This document shows, piece by piece, positions 1-7,469 of a stretch of 64,000 nt of DNA. Position numbers and translations under genes: made by a program. Positions within the stretch are counted from its first letter, which is position 1, and every line of letters begins with the position of its first letter. The notes under the pieces were generated by a model that did no database searches, had not been told where the DNA came from, and was given only the letters and a program-made list of their open reading frames with translations. Source of the DNA: Microbacterium arabinogalactanolyticum (GTDB taxonomy: Bacteria; Actinomycetota; Actinomycetes; Actinomycetales; Microbacteriaceae); the NCBI RefSeq assembly GCF_030268005.1, contig NZ_BRZC01000004.1, positions 870,926-934,925 on the forward strand, in the 5' to 3' direction.

Positions 1-51
1 CGGTGCTCTGAGGCGCTGGCCGTTGTCGGACGCGGATGACAGGATGTCTGC

Positions 52-915
52 ATGCCCGAGATGCCGGAGGTGCAGGGGCTCGTCGACTTCCTCGGCGAGC
101 GCGCGGTGGGACACGCGATCACGCGCACGAGCGTGGGCGAGATCGCGGCGCTGAAGACCTACGATCCCCCGAACACCGCGCTGCACGGAGCGACCATCAC
201 GGCGACCGCGAGGTACGGCAAGTTCGTCGACATCGCCTGCGGCGATGACCTCCACCTCGTCTTCCATCTGGCGAAGGCCGGCTGGCTGCGCTGGTACGAC
301 ACCCTGCCGACGACGCTGATCAAGCCCGGGCGCAGCCCGATCGCGCTGCGGATCGCGCTCGACGACGGCAGCGGATTCGACCTCACCGAGGCCGGAACGA
401 AGAAGTCGCTCGCCGTGTACGTCGTGCGCGACCCGCAGGAGGTGCCCGGCATCGCCCGGCTCGGTCCCGATCCTCTGGATCCGTCGTTCACGCGCGACGT
501 CTTCGCATCGCTGCTCGAGGGAAGGCGGATGCAGATCAAGGGCCTGCTGCGCGATCAGGGCGTGATCGCGGGCATCGGGAACGCCTACAGCGACGAGATC
601 CTGCATGTCGCGAAGATGTCGCCGTACGCCCCGTCCGGCAACCTCGACGACGAGGCGATCGACCGCCTCTACACGGCCATGCAGGAGACGCTGCGCGAGG
701 CTGTCCGGGTGGCCTCGGGCAAGCCGCCGTCGGATCTGAAGGATGCCAAGCGCGCCGGCTTCCGGGTGCATGCGCGCCGTGGCGAGGCCTGCCCCGTCTG
801 CGGCGACACCGTGCGCAGCGTGTTCTTCGCCGACCGCAGCCTGGAGTACTGCCCCACCTGCCAGACCGGCGGCAAGCCCCTCGCCGACCGCCGGCTGTCG
901 CGCCTGCTGAAGTGA
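52..915 (+). CDS. Fpg/Nei-family DNA glycosylase
   Basis: Base-excision repair enzyme of the formamidopyrimidine-DNA glycosylase/endonuclease VIII family, 287 aa. It would excise oxidised bases and nick abasic sites. The N-terminus MPEMPEVQGL matches the family consensus MPELPEVET, whose Pro2 is the Schiff-base nucleophile and Glu3 the acid. That makes the ATG at 52 the right start rather than the ATG at 61. A helix-two-turn-helix region (IAGIGNAYSDEIL, about residues 178-190) precedes a C-terminal zinc finger with two CxxC pairs (CPVCG ... CPTC). It stands alone before the riboflavin operon. No Shine-Dalgarno is visible, and a weak CAGGAT box lies six bases before the ATG. The split between Fpg and Nei-like specificity cannot be decided here. 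Confidence 0.9.
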   Translation: MPEMPEVQGLVDFLGERAVGHAITRTSVGEIAALKTYDPPNTALHGATITATARYGKFVDIACGDDLHLVFHLAKAGWLRWYDTLPTTLIKPGRSPIALRIALDDGSGFDLTEAGTKKSLAVYVVRDPQEVPGIARLGPDPLDPSFTRDVFASLLEGRRMQIKGLLRDQGVIAGIGNAYSDEILHVAKMSPYAPSGNLDDEAIDRLYTAMQETLREAVRVASGKPPSDLKDAKRAGFRVHARRGEACPVCGDTVRSVFFADRSLEYCPTCQTGGKPLADRRLSRLLK

Positions 916-955
916 GTTGTATTACCGGGAATGAATCATCGGATGCCGCGTTGAC

Positions 956-961
956 TAGACT
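956..961 (+). promoter_or_regulatory. -10 box of the riboflavin operon
   Basis: TAGACT, a good TAnnnT hexamer about 10 bases before the first conserved riboswitch helix, so transcription would start near 968. No good -35 is visible at the usual distance. Confidence 0.5.
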
Positions 962-969
962 CAGAGCAT

Positions 970-1110
970 CAACGTGCTCCGGGGTCGGTGTGAATCCGAA
1001 CCGGCGGTGACAGTCCGCGAACGCCTGGTCACAGGCGCCGATCCGGTGGAACTCCGGAACCGACGGTGATGCGAGCAGCAGCTCGCTAGTCCGGAGGAGA
1101 GGCAGCACGG
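970..1110 (+). ncRNA. FMN riboswitch (RFN element)
   Basis: The stretch upstream of ribD carries the conserved RFN blocks in order: a GCTCCGGGG-type P1/P2 strand near 976, GTGAATCCGAACCGGCGGTGA (about 990-1010), CGGTGGAACTCCGGAACCGACGGTGA-like block (about 1044-1069) and the closing GCTAGTCCGGA...AGAGGCAGCA block (about 1085-1107). The element binds FMN and shuts off riboflavin biosynthesis. No intrinsic terminator with a U-tract sits between 1110 and the ribD start at 1163, so control at translation initiation or by Rho is more likely than attenuation. Confidence 0.95.
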
Positions 1111-1162
1111 GCGACGCGTCGAGCGTGCCGCCGGACCCCGGGAATCCAGAGAGAGACGACCG

Positions 1163-2191
1163 ATGGCATCCAGCGAGGCGGAACGCGAGGCCATGACGCG
1201 CGCCCTGGCGCTGGCGCTGAACGGCCCGCGCGGGCTGAACCCGCAGGTCGGCGCCGTGATCCTCTCCCCCGCCGGAGAGCTGATCGCCGAGGGCTGGCAC
1301 CGCGGTTCCGGCACCCCGCACGCCGAGGTCGATGCGCTCTCGAAGCTCTCCCCCGGTCAGGCCCGCGGCGCCACCGCCGTCGTCACTCTCGAGCCCTGCA
1401 ACCACACCGGTCGCACGGGCCCGTGCTCGCAGGCGCTCATCGACGCCGGTGTCTCGCGGGTGATCTATGCGCTCGACGACCCGGGCCGGGCATCCGGCGG
1501 CGGAGCCGAGCGCATGCGCGCGGCCGGCCTCGATGTCGAATCCGGCGAGCAGCAGGACGCGGCGCGCACGCTCATCGCCGACTGGCTCACCGTGCAGCGA
1601 CTGCGTCGCCCGCACGTGACCGTGAAGTGGGCGCAGAGCCTGGACGGCCGGGCCGCGGCATCCGACGGCACCAGCCAGTGGATCACCGGACCCGACGCCC
1701 GCGCCGATGTGCACCGCCGCCGCGCGGCGTCGGACGCGATCGTCGTCGGCACCGGAACCGTGCTCGCCGACGACCCGTCGCTCACCGCCCGCGACGGCGA
1801 CGAGCTCTACGAGCACCAGCCGATCCCCGTCGTGATCGGCGCCCGCCCGACCCCGGCGGACGCCGCGGTGCGCCGCCACCCGCACGAGCCGCTGTTCTAC
1901 GACACCCGCGACCTCGCCGCCGTGCTCGGCGACCTGCGTGAGCGCGGCGTGCAGCGCGTGTTCGTGGAGGGCGGACCGACGCTGGCCAGCGCGTTCATCG
2001 CCGCGGGACTCGCGGACACCGTGCTGGCGTACCTCGCCCCGGTGCTGCTCGGCGGCGGACGCCTCGCGCTCACCGACATCGGCGTCGACACCATCGCGGA
2101 TGCCCGTCGCCTCACGGTCGACGAATGGCTGCCACTAGGCGACGACCTTCTCGTGGTCGCCCGCCCTTCCGTTCTGAAGGAGAGAAGCTGA
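1163..2191 (+). CDS. ribD: bifunctional riboflavin deaminase/reductase RibD
   Basis: Catalyses the second and third steps from GTP to riboflavin: deamination of the diaminopyrimidinone phosphate and NADPH reduction of the ribosyl chain. 342 aa, usual for RibD. The N-terminal cytidine-deaminase-like zinc domain shows HAEVDAL (about residues 53-59) and EPCNHTGRTGPC (about 77-88), which supply the zinc ligands and catalytic Glu. The C-terminal half is a DHFR-like reductase (WITGPDARADVHRRR, FVEGGPTLA). It is first gene behind the FMN riboswitch, and its stop overlaps the ribE start by one base, indicating translational coupling. Confidence 0.96.
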   Translation: MASSEAEREAMTRALALALNGPRGLNPQVGAVILSPAGELIAEGWHRGSGTPHAEVDALSKLSPGQARGATAVVTLEPCNHTGRTGPCSQALIDAGVSRVIYALDDPGRASGGGAERMRAAGLDVESGEQQDAARTLIADWLTVQRLRRPHVTVKWAQSLDGRAAASDGTSQWITGPDARADVHRRRAASDAIVVGTGTVLADDPSLTARDGDELYEHQPIPVVIGARPTPADAAVRRHPHEPLFYDTRDLAAVLGDLRERGVQRVFVEGGPTLASAFIAAGLADTVLAYLAPVLLGGGRLALTDIGVDTIADARRLTVDEWLPLGDDLLVVARPSVLKERS

Positions 2192-2871
2192 TGTTCACCG
2201 GAATCATCGAGGAGATCGGCGAGATCGCCGGGATCGCGCCGTCGGGAGACGGCTGGCGTCTGACCGTGCGCGCCCCGAAGGCGGCATCCGATGCGGTGCA
2301 CGGCGAATCGATCGCCGTGAGCGGCGTGTGCCTGACCGTGGTCGGCTCCACAGCCGACACCTTCGACGCCGATGTCATGAAGCAGACCCTCGACGTCTCG
2401 GCCCTCGCAGCTCTGAACGTCGGCTCCCGCGTGAACATCGAGAAGGCCATGCCGGTCGGTGCGCGCCTGGGCGGCCACATCGTGCAGGGGCATGTCGACG
2501 GCACCGGTGCTGTGCTGGAGGTGCGCCCGGGCGACCAGTGGCGCGTGCTGCGTATCTCCCTGCCCGCCGACCTCGCCCCGCTCGTCGTCGACAAGGGCTC
2601 GATCAGCGTCGCGGGCACCTCGCTCACGGTGAGCGCCGTCAGCGACCCCTCACTTCGGCTCGCTGACGCTCGCTCAGTACAGGCGACGGACGCAGGAACC
2701 CAGGCATCGGACGCGTGGTTCGAGGTCTCGCTCATCCCCGAGACCCTCGAGGCGACGATCCTCGGGGCGCTCGCCCCCGGCGACGTCGTCAACCTCGAGA
2801 CCGACATCCTTGCCCGTCACGTCGAGCGCCTGCTCGCGTTCCGCTCTCTCCCGGAAGGAGGCTCCCGATGA
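2191..2871 (+). CDS. ribE: riboflavin synthase alpha chain
   Basis: Dismutates two 6,7-dimethyl-8-ribityllumazines to riboflavin. The start MFTGIIEEIG is the canonical family N-terminus, so the ATG at 2191 is chosen; it overlaps the ribD stop. 226 aa, longer than the usual 200-215. Two lumazine-binding barrels are present (GVCLTV and GTSLTV motifs, HIVQGHVDG between). The second barrel carries an in-frame extra segment of about 20 residues between SLTVSAVS and WFEVSLIP (bases about 2644-2712), rich in GCTCGCT repeats. The gene ends in an ATGA overlap with ribBA. Function is secure; the insertion is unusual. Confidence 0.95.
   Translation: MFTGIIEEIGEIAGIAPSGDGWRLTVRAPKAASDAVHGESIAVSGVCLTVVGSTADTFDADVMKQTLDVSALAALNVGSRVNIEKAMPVGARLGGHIVQGHVDGTGAVLEVRPGDQWRVLRISLPADLAPLVVDKGSISVAGTSLTVSAVSDPSLRLADARSVQATDAGTQASDAWFEVSLIPETLEATILGALAPGDVVNLETDILARHVERLLAFRSLPEGGSR
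2646..2712 (+). repeat. REP-like in-frame insertion inside ribE
   Basis: The segment from 2651 to 2680 contains tandem GGCTCGCTGA/CGCTCGCTCA units resembling actinobacterial extragenic palindromic elements. It lengthens the second lumazine-binding barrel by about 20 residues without breaking the frame. That it is a mobile or repetitive element is inferred from base composition and repetition; no second copy is seen in this window. Confidence 0.4.
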
Positions 2872-4142
2872 GCCTTTCCACCATCGACGCCGCCCTCGAT
2901 GCGCTGCGCGCCGGCCGTCCCGTGATCGTCGCCGACGATGAGAACCGCGAGAACGAAGGCGACATCATCATCTCCGCGGAGCTCGCGAGCCCCGAGGTGA
3001 TGGCCTTCATGGTGCGCTGGACGTCGGGTCTGATCTGCGCGCCGATGCCCGCCGACCTCGCCGACAGCCTCAACCTGCCGCCCATGGTGGAGAGCAACGA
3101 GGATGCCCGCTCCACCGCCTACACGGTCAGCGTGGATGCGGCCGAGGGCGTGACCACGGGCATCAGCGCGCACGACCGCGCGCACACCCTGAACGTGCTC
3201 GCCGACCCTTCTTCCACCGCGACGAGCATCATCCGCCCGGGGCACATCCTGCCGCTGCGCGCCGTCGACGGCGGCGTGCGCGAGCGCGGTGGTCACACCG
3301 AGGCGGCCGTGGAGCTGATGCGCCTGGCTGGTCTGCACCCGGTCGGCGCGATCGCCGAGGTCGTCGCCGAGGACGGAAGCATGATGCGCCTGCCTGCGCT
3401 GCAGGAGCTGGGCGCCCGCGAGGACATCCCGGTGATCACCATCGAGCAGCTCATCCGGCACCTGAACGAGGTCGACCCCCGCGACGAGGCCGACTGCCGC
3501 GCCAAGAAGACCGCCCGTCGCGTCAGCCTGCGCGCCGACGCGACCGTGCCGACCGAGCACGGGACCTTCCGGTTCCTCGCCTACAAGGACCGTGTCACCG
3601 GCACCGACCACATCGCGGTCGTCTCGGGCACGCCCGGCGAGACCGCCCTGGTGCGCGTGCACTCCGAGTGCCTGACCGGCGAGGCCTTCGGCTCGCAGAA
3701 GTGCGAGTGCGGGCCGCAGCTGCAGGCGGCGCTGGACCGCATCGACGCCGAGGGCGGCGTGGTCATCTACATGCGCGGCCACGAGGGACGCGGCATCGGC
3801 CTGATCAACAAGCTGCGCGCATACAGCCTGCAGGAGGAGGGCCTCGACACCGTCGACGCCAACCTCGCGCTCGGACTCCCCGCCGACGCCCGCGACTATG
3901 CTGCCGCCGCCGGCATCCTCTCGGATCTCGGCGTCTCCAAGGTGCGGCTGCTGACCAACAACACCGACAAGGTGAAGCAGCTGCGCGAGCTGGGCCTGGA
4001 CGTCGTCGAGCAGGTTCCCCTGATCGTCGGCGTCGGCCCCAACAACCACCAGTACCTCGAGACCAAGCGCGATCGCATGGGCCACATCATCGGCGAGTCC
4101 GAGCTGGCCGAGGCGCTCGCCCACGGAAAGGACGACGCATGA
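2868..4142 (+). CDS. ribBA: DHBP synthase / GTP cyclohydrolase II
   Basis: Bifunctional enzyme feeding both branches of riboflavin synthesis, 424 aa. The N-terminal half is 3,4-dihydroxy-2-butanone-4-phosphate synthase with the acidic metal motif DDENRENEGD (residues 23-32) and RGGHTEAAVELMRLAG. The C-terminal half is GTP cyclohydrolase II with the zinc cysteines in SECLTGEAFGSQKCECG (about 265-285) and RGHEGRGIGL. The ATG at 2868 overlaps the ribE stop (ATGA) and gives the normal N-terminus; ribH overlaps its end in the same way. All expected catalytic motifs are intact. Confidence 0.97.
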   Translation: MSLSTIDAALDALRAGRPVIVADDENRENEGDIIISAELASPEVMAFMVRWTSGLICAPMPADLADSLNLPPMVESNEDARSTAYTVSVDAAEGVTTGISAHDRAHTLNVLADPSSTATSIIRPGHILPLRAVDGGVRERGGHTEAAVELMRLAGLHPVGAIAEVVAEDGSMMRLPALQELGAREDIPVITIEQLIRHLNEVDPRDEADCRAKKTARRVSLRADATVPTEHGTFRFLAYKDRVTGTDHIAVVSGTPGETALVRVHSECLTGEAFGSQKCECGPQLQAALDRIDAEGGVVIYMRGHEGRGIGLINKLRAYSLQEEGLDTVDANLALGLPADARDYAAAAGILSDLGVSKVRLLTNNTDKVKQLRELGLDVVEQVPLIVGVGPNNHQYLETKRDRMGHIIGESELAEALAHGKDDA

Positions 4143-4615
4143 GCGGCGCCGGAGCACCCACCCCTCTCACCCCGGTCGACGGCACGGGCCTGCGGGTCGT
4201 CGTGATCGCCGGTACCTGGCACGAGGTCATCTCCAACGGTCTCATCGCCGGCGCGCAGCGCACGCTGGACGCCGCGGGAGCCGAGCACACCCTGGTGCGC
4301 GTGCCCGGGTCGTTCGAGCTGGCCGTCGCGGCGCAGGCCGCGTTCGCCGGCGGAGCGGATGCTGTCGTCGCCCTCGGCGTCATCATCCGCGGCGGAACGC
4401 CCCACTTCGAGTACGTCTCGGCCGCCACCACCGATGGCCTCACCCGCGTCTCGCTCGATGCCGGCAAGCCGGTCGGTTTCGGCCTGCTCACGCTCGATGA
4501 CGAACAGCAGGGCCTCGACCGTGCGGGGCTGCCGGGCTCCCAGGAGGACAAGGGTGCCGAGGCCGCGGATGCCGCGCTGCGCACCGCCCGCGTGATCGCG
4601 GACCTGCGGGGCTGA
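4139..4615 (+). CDS. ribH: 6,7-dimethyl-8-ribityllumazine synthase
   Basis: Condenses dihydroxybutanone phosphate with the ribityl-aminopyrimidine to lumazine, the substrate of RibE; normally assembles as a pentamer or icosahedral capsid. 158 aa. Diagnostic motifs are VRVPGSFELAVAAQ, ALGVIIRGGTPHFEYV (with the catalytic His) and GLLTLDDEQQ. The ATG lies in a four-base ATGA overlap with ribBA. It is the last gene of the ribD-E-BA-H operon and is followed 12 bases later by a strong terminator hairpin. Confidence 0.97.
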   Translation: MSGAGAPTPLTPVDGTGLRVVVIAGTWHEVISNGLIAGAQRTLDAAGAEHTLVRVPGSFELAVAAQAAFAGGADAVVALGVIIRGGTPHFEYVSAATTDGLTRVSLDAGKPVGFGLLTLDDEQQGLDRAGLPGSQEDKGAEAADAALRTARVIADLRG

Positions 4616-4627
4616 CGCCCTTCTCGA

Positions 4628-4664
4628 CGGGCTCAGCGGACCGGCATCGGTTCCGCTGAGCCCG
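4628..4664 (+). terminator. terminator of the rib operon
   Basis: Perfect 13-bp inverted repeat CGGGCTCAGCGGA / TCCGCTGAGCCCG with an inner CCG-GCAT-CGG hairpin, just after the ribH stop. No long T run follows, as is usual in high-GC actinobacteria. Confidence 0.75.
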
Positions 4665-4700
4665 TTCGCGTATCGCATTCCGCGACGGACCGTTCCTGGA

Positions 4701-4716
4701 TAGCCTGGACGGCATG
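4701..4716 (+). promoter_or_regulatory. leaderless promoter of the small membrane protein
   Basis: TAGCCT at 4701-4706 ends seven bases before the ATG at 4714 with no Shine-Dalgarno between, so transcription should begin at or next to the start codon. Confidence 0.5.
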
Positions 4717-5073
4717 GGAACCCTCCGTGAGATCGTCGTCTTCCTCCACATCATCGGCTTCGCCACCCTGTTCGGCGCCTGGGCAGCTCAGGCGTTCGGC
4801 GGCAAGAAGCAGTTCACGCAGCTGATGAACGTCGGCCTGGCGATCGCCGGCATCGCCGGTCTGCTGCTCGCGTGGCCGATGGGCCTGTTCGAACCGGGAG
4901 CGGGCTTCTACATCAAGATCACCGTCAAACTCGTCGTGCTGATCGTGATCGGCGCGCTGATCGGCATCGGCATGGCCCGCCAGAAGCGCGGCGAGGCCGT
5001 GCCCGCCGGGATGTTCTGGAGCGTCGGCGTGCTCGCGCTGCTGAACGCGGGTCTCGGGCTGTTCTGGCACTGA
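4714..5073 (+). CDS. small four-helix membrane protein, function unknown
   Basis: 119 aa with about four hydrophobic segments (residues roughly 5-25, 37-55, 67-87, 97-117) and short loops. The layout resembles small actinobacterial proteins annotated as integral membrane or Fe-S-associated proteins. HxxGF near residue 10 (LHIIGFATLFGAW) is reminiscent of DUF2269-like proteins, but no catalytic motif is evident. It is monocistronic between the rib terminator and the MHS transporter and has a probable leaderless promoter. I do not assign a function. Confidence 0.75.
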   Translation: MGTLREIVVFLHIIGFATLFGAWAAQAFGGKKQFTQLMNVGLAIAGIAGLLLAWPMGLFEPGAGFYIKITVKLVVLIVIGALIGIGMARQKRGEAVPAGMFWSVGVLALLNAGLGLFWH

Positions 5074-5126
5074 GCGGATCCGCGCACCGCGCGTAACGCT
5101 GCACGCTCGACCCGCATCAGCGGTCG

Positions 5127-5154
5127 TAGACTCCGAGCAGTTCCCTAGGGACTG
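5127..5154 (+). promoter_or_regulatory. promoter/operator of the first MHS transporter
   Basis: A TAGACT -10 (5127-5132) predicts a start near 5139. There an almost perfect palindrome, CAGTTCCCTAGGGACTG (5138-5154, one extra T), covers the start point, the usual place for a repressor site. The regulator is not identifiable. Confidence 0.35.
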
Positions 5155-5172
5155 TCACCGGAGGAGCATCAC

Positions 5173-6627
5173 ATGACCACGACCAGCGCGCCCGCCAACC
5201 CCCGATCCCGGGTGATCCTCGCGAGCCTCATCGGCACGACGATCGAGTTCTACGACTTCTACGCGTACGCCACCGCTGCCGTGCTGGTCTTCCCGATCCT
5301 GTTCTTCCCGACCGGGAACGACACCACGGCACTGCTGTCGTCGTTCGCCGTGTTCGGCGCCGCAATGGTCGCACGCCCGATCGGTGCGATGGTCTACGGG
5401 CACTTCGGCGACAAGTTCGGCCGCAAGGCGACCCTGGTGGCGTCACTGCTCACGATGGGCATCGCCACCTTCCTGATCGGCCTGCTCCCCACGTTCCAGC
5501 AGATCGGGTGGTGGGCCGCCCTCCTTCTGCTGGTGCTGCGCCTCGCCCAGGGCTTCGCGCTCGGCGGCGAGTGGTCGGGGGCGGCTCTGGTCGCCACCGA
5601 GAACGCGCCGTCCGGCAAGCGCGCCTGGTACGGCACCTTCCCCCAGCTGGGCGCGCCGCTCGGGTTCATCATCGCGAACGGCCTGTTCCTCATCATCAAC
5701 TTCGCCCTGCCGCATCAGTCGGATCCGGCGCTGAAGTCGGAGGCCTTCCTGAGCTGGGGCTGGCGGGTGCCGTTCCTGTTCTCGGCCGTGATGGTGATCA
5801 TCGGACTGTGGGTGCGCCTCAAGCTCGTCGAGTCCGACACCTTCAGGAAGGCGGCGGACAAGGGCGTCATCCGCAAGCTGCCCCTTGCGACCGTGTTCCG
5901 CCACCACTGGAAGCAGCTCATCCTCGGCACGTTCATCATGCTGGCGACATACGTGCTGTTCTATCTGATGACGAACTTCACGCTCAGCTACGGCACCAAG
6001 GCCGCATCCCTCGAGGCGGCCTCCGCGGCAGCCAAGGCCGCTGCGGAGGCCAAGGGCGCGACGTTCGACGCCGCCACCTTCGCCGCGCAGTTCTATCCGG
6101 GCCAGGGGTTCGGCTACACCAACTTCGTCCTGATGCAGATCGTCGGCGTGGTGTTCTTCGGCATCTTCACCATGGTGTCCGGCCCCTGGGCGGACCGGAT
6201 CGGCCGCCGCAAGCTGCTGATCGGCGTGACCGTCGCGATCATCCTGTTCGGGTTCACCTTCCCCCTGTTCCTCGGTCAGTCGGCGACGGAGCCAGGTGCG
6301 GTGCCCCTGACCCAGGCGTTCCTCATCCTCGGCTTCCTGCTGATGGGCCTGACCTTCGGACCGATGGGTGCTCTGCTGCCCGAGCTCTTCCCGACGAACG
6401 TGCGCTACAGCGGTTCGGCGATCGCCTACAACGTGTCGTCGATCCTCGGCGCAGCACTGGCTCCACTCGTCGCCGTCTGGCTGTGGTCAGCGGCAGACGG
6501 CTCGTCGTGGATGGTGGGCATCTACCTGTCGGCCATGTCGGTGCTGACCCTCGTCGCGCTGATCCTCACGCCGGAGACGAAGGATCACGACTACGAGGAC
6601 GACCTCGGCGTCGCCGCGCAGCTCTGA
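5173..6627 (+). CDS. MHS-family MFS transporter
   Basis: Proton-coupled importer of the metabolite:H+ symporter branch of the major facilitator superfamily, 484 aa, about 12 membrane segments. Family marks include GTTIEFYDFYAYATAA at the first helix, GHFGDKFGRK in the 2-3 loop and RLAQGFALGGEWSGAAL. Members carry organic acids or osmolytes such as citrate, ketoglutarate, shikimate or proline/betaine; the substrate here is not predictable. GGAGGAG precedes the ATG. It is a single gene with its own promoter and palindrome. Residues about 270-310 form an Ala/Lys-rich periplasmic or cytosolic loop. Confidence 0.88.
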   Translation: MTTTSAPANPRSRVILASLIGTTIEFYDFYAYATAAVLVFPILFFPTGNDTTALLSSFAVFGAAMVARPIGAMVYGHFGDKFGRKATLVASLLTMGIATFLIGLLPTFQQIGWWAALLLLVLRLAQGFALGGEWSGAALVATENAPSGKRAWYGTFPQLGAPLGFIIANGLFLIINFALPHQSDPALKSEAFLSWGWRVPFLFSAVMVIIGLWVRLKLVESDTFRKAADKGVIRKLPLATVFRHHWKQLILGTFIMLATYVLFYLMTNFTLSYGTKAASLEAASAAAKAAAEAKGATFDAATFAAQFYPGQGFGYTNFVLMQIVGVVFFGIFTMVSGPWADRIGRRKLLIGVTVAIILFGFTFPLFLGQSATEPGAVPLTQAFLILGFLLMGLTFGPMGALLPELFPTNVRYSGSAIAYNVSSILGAALAPLVAVWLWSAADGSSWMVGIYLSAMSVLTLVALILTPETKDHDYEDDLGVAAQL

Positions 6628-6695
6628 ACGGGAAGCTGGCTGATTCGGGCCGCGGTCGGGATCGCGCCGCTCTGGATGCCGGGCGCGGGTCCGCG

Positions 6696-6710
6696 TAGCC
6701 TGACGGCATG
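6696..6710 (+). promoter_or_regulatory. leaderless promoter of the MmcQ-like gene
   Basis: TAGCCT at 6696-6701, six bases, then ATG at 6708; no Shine-Dalgarno. Nearly the same sequence stands before the genes at 4714 and 19402. Confidence 0.5.
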
Positions 6711-7121
6711 GCGACGATCGAGGATGTGCGTCGGATCGCGATGAGCTTCCCCCGCGTGGAGGAGCGCAGCGGCGGCCACAACGGCGGGCTCGCGTGGCGC
6801 ACGAGCGCCGGGATGCTGGTGTGGGAGCGGCCGCCGCGCAGACATGACCTCGAGCAGCTGGCGGAGCTCGGACGGGAATGGCCGGAGGGCGCGGTCGTCG
6901 GCATCCGGGTCGACGGCGAGCAGGCGAAGGCCGCGGCCATCGAGACCTACCCGGAGGTGTTCTTCACCATCCCGCACTTCGACGGCTTTCCCGCTGTGCT
7001 CACCCGGCTGGACGCCATCGACGAGCAGCTGCTGCACGAGATGCTCACAGATGCCTGGCTGCTGCGCGTCCCGAAGACGGTCGCCGCGGCCTGGCTCGCC
7101 GAGAACGGGCTGTCCGAGTAG
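6708..7121 (+). CDS. MmcQ/YjbR-family protein
   Basis: 137 aa protein of the MmcQ/YjbR fold (double-wing DNA-binding-like). Features are the N-terminal IEDVRRIAMSFPRVEE, a central aromatic/acidic sheet and the C-terminal AWLLRVPKTVAAAWLAENG. The biochemical role of this family is not settled; members are usually called DNA-binding on structural grounds. It is single, with a probable leaderless start. Length and ends fit the family. Confidence 0.8.
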   Translation: MATIEDVRRIAMSFPRVEERSGGHNGGLAWRTSAGMLVWERPPRRHDLEQLAELGREWPEGAVVGIRVDGEQAKAAAIETYPEVFFTIPHFDGFPAVLTRLDAIDEQLLHEMLTDAWLLRVPKTVAAAWLAENGLSE

Positions 7122-7162
7122 CCGGATCCGCGGGAATCATGGTGGCGGACGCGAGATCAGCC

Positions 7163-7178
7163 GTCAACTTCTATTGAC
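7163..7178. promoter_or_regulatory. operator 1 (GTCAAC-N4-ATTGAC)
   Basis: GTCAACTTCTATTGAC, a 16-bp inverted repeat that overlaps the -35 TTGACA at 7174-7179 of the small HTH gene. Confidence 0.6.
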
Positions 7179-7190
7179 AACCGACGGGAA

Positions 7191-7206
7191 GTCAACCTAG
7201 ATTGAC
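7191..7206. promoter_or_regulatory. operator 2 (GTCAAC-N4-ATTGAC)
   Basis: GTCAACCTAGATTGAC, same half-sites as operator 1 and 28 bp downstream of it. It covers the -10 TAGATT (7198-7203), which ends six bases before the ATG at 7210. Occupancy of both sites would block the promoter; the small HTH protein itself is the obvious candidate ligand. Confidence 0.6.
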
Positions 7207-7209
7207 ACC

Positions 7210-7416
7210 ATGACCCCGCACACCGCCCTCGCCGTCGATCCCGAGGGAGAGCCGATCGCCGAGCTGCATCGGCTCACCGGCATCCGCCGCGAGCTGGCCC
7301 GAGCGGAGGAGGCGCAGGTGCGCCGCGCCCGCCTGGCCGGATACTCGTGGCAGGCGATCGCGAGCGCCCTCGGCGTCACCAAACAGGCGGCGCATAAGAA
7401 GTTCGGCAGACAATAG
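7210..7416 (+). CDS. small HTH DNA-binding protein
   Basis: 68 aa; a short N-terminal arm, a charged helix (ELARAEEAQVRRARLAG) and a C-terminal helix-turn-helix, SWQAIASALGVTKQAAHKKF, ending in GRQ. The HTH resembles those of small actinobacterial regulators found beside Clp or transporter genes. It starts from a leaderless promoter (TTGACA, 18-bp spacer, TAGATT) and has two matching palindromes over that promoter, which suggests autorepression. The ABC exporter follows 53 bases downstream and may be cotranscribed and so under its control. Specific target unknown. Confidence 0.8.
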   Translation: MTPHTALAVDPEGEPIAELHRLTGIRRELARAEEAQVRRARLAGYSWQAIASALGVTKQAAHKKFGRQ

Positions 7417-7469
7417 ATCGGATGCCGCGGCCCGATACCGTCGCACCGCTCCCCAGAACGAGGTTCCCC

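Noticed and set aside
2817..4157. 446-codon minus-strand frame across ribBA
   Set aside because: Same reason; ribBA on the plus strand has all catalytic motifs.
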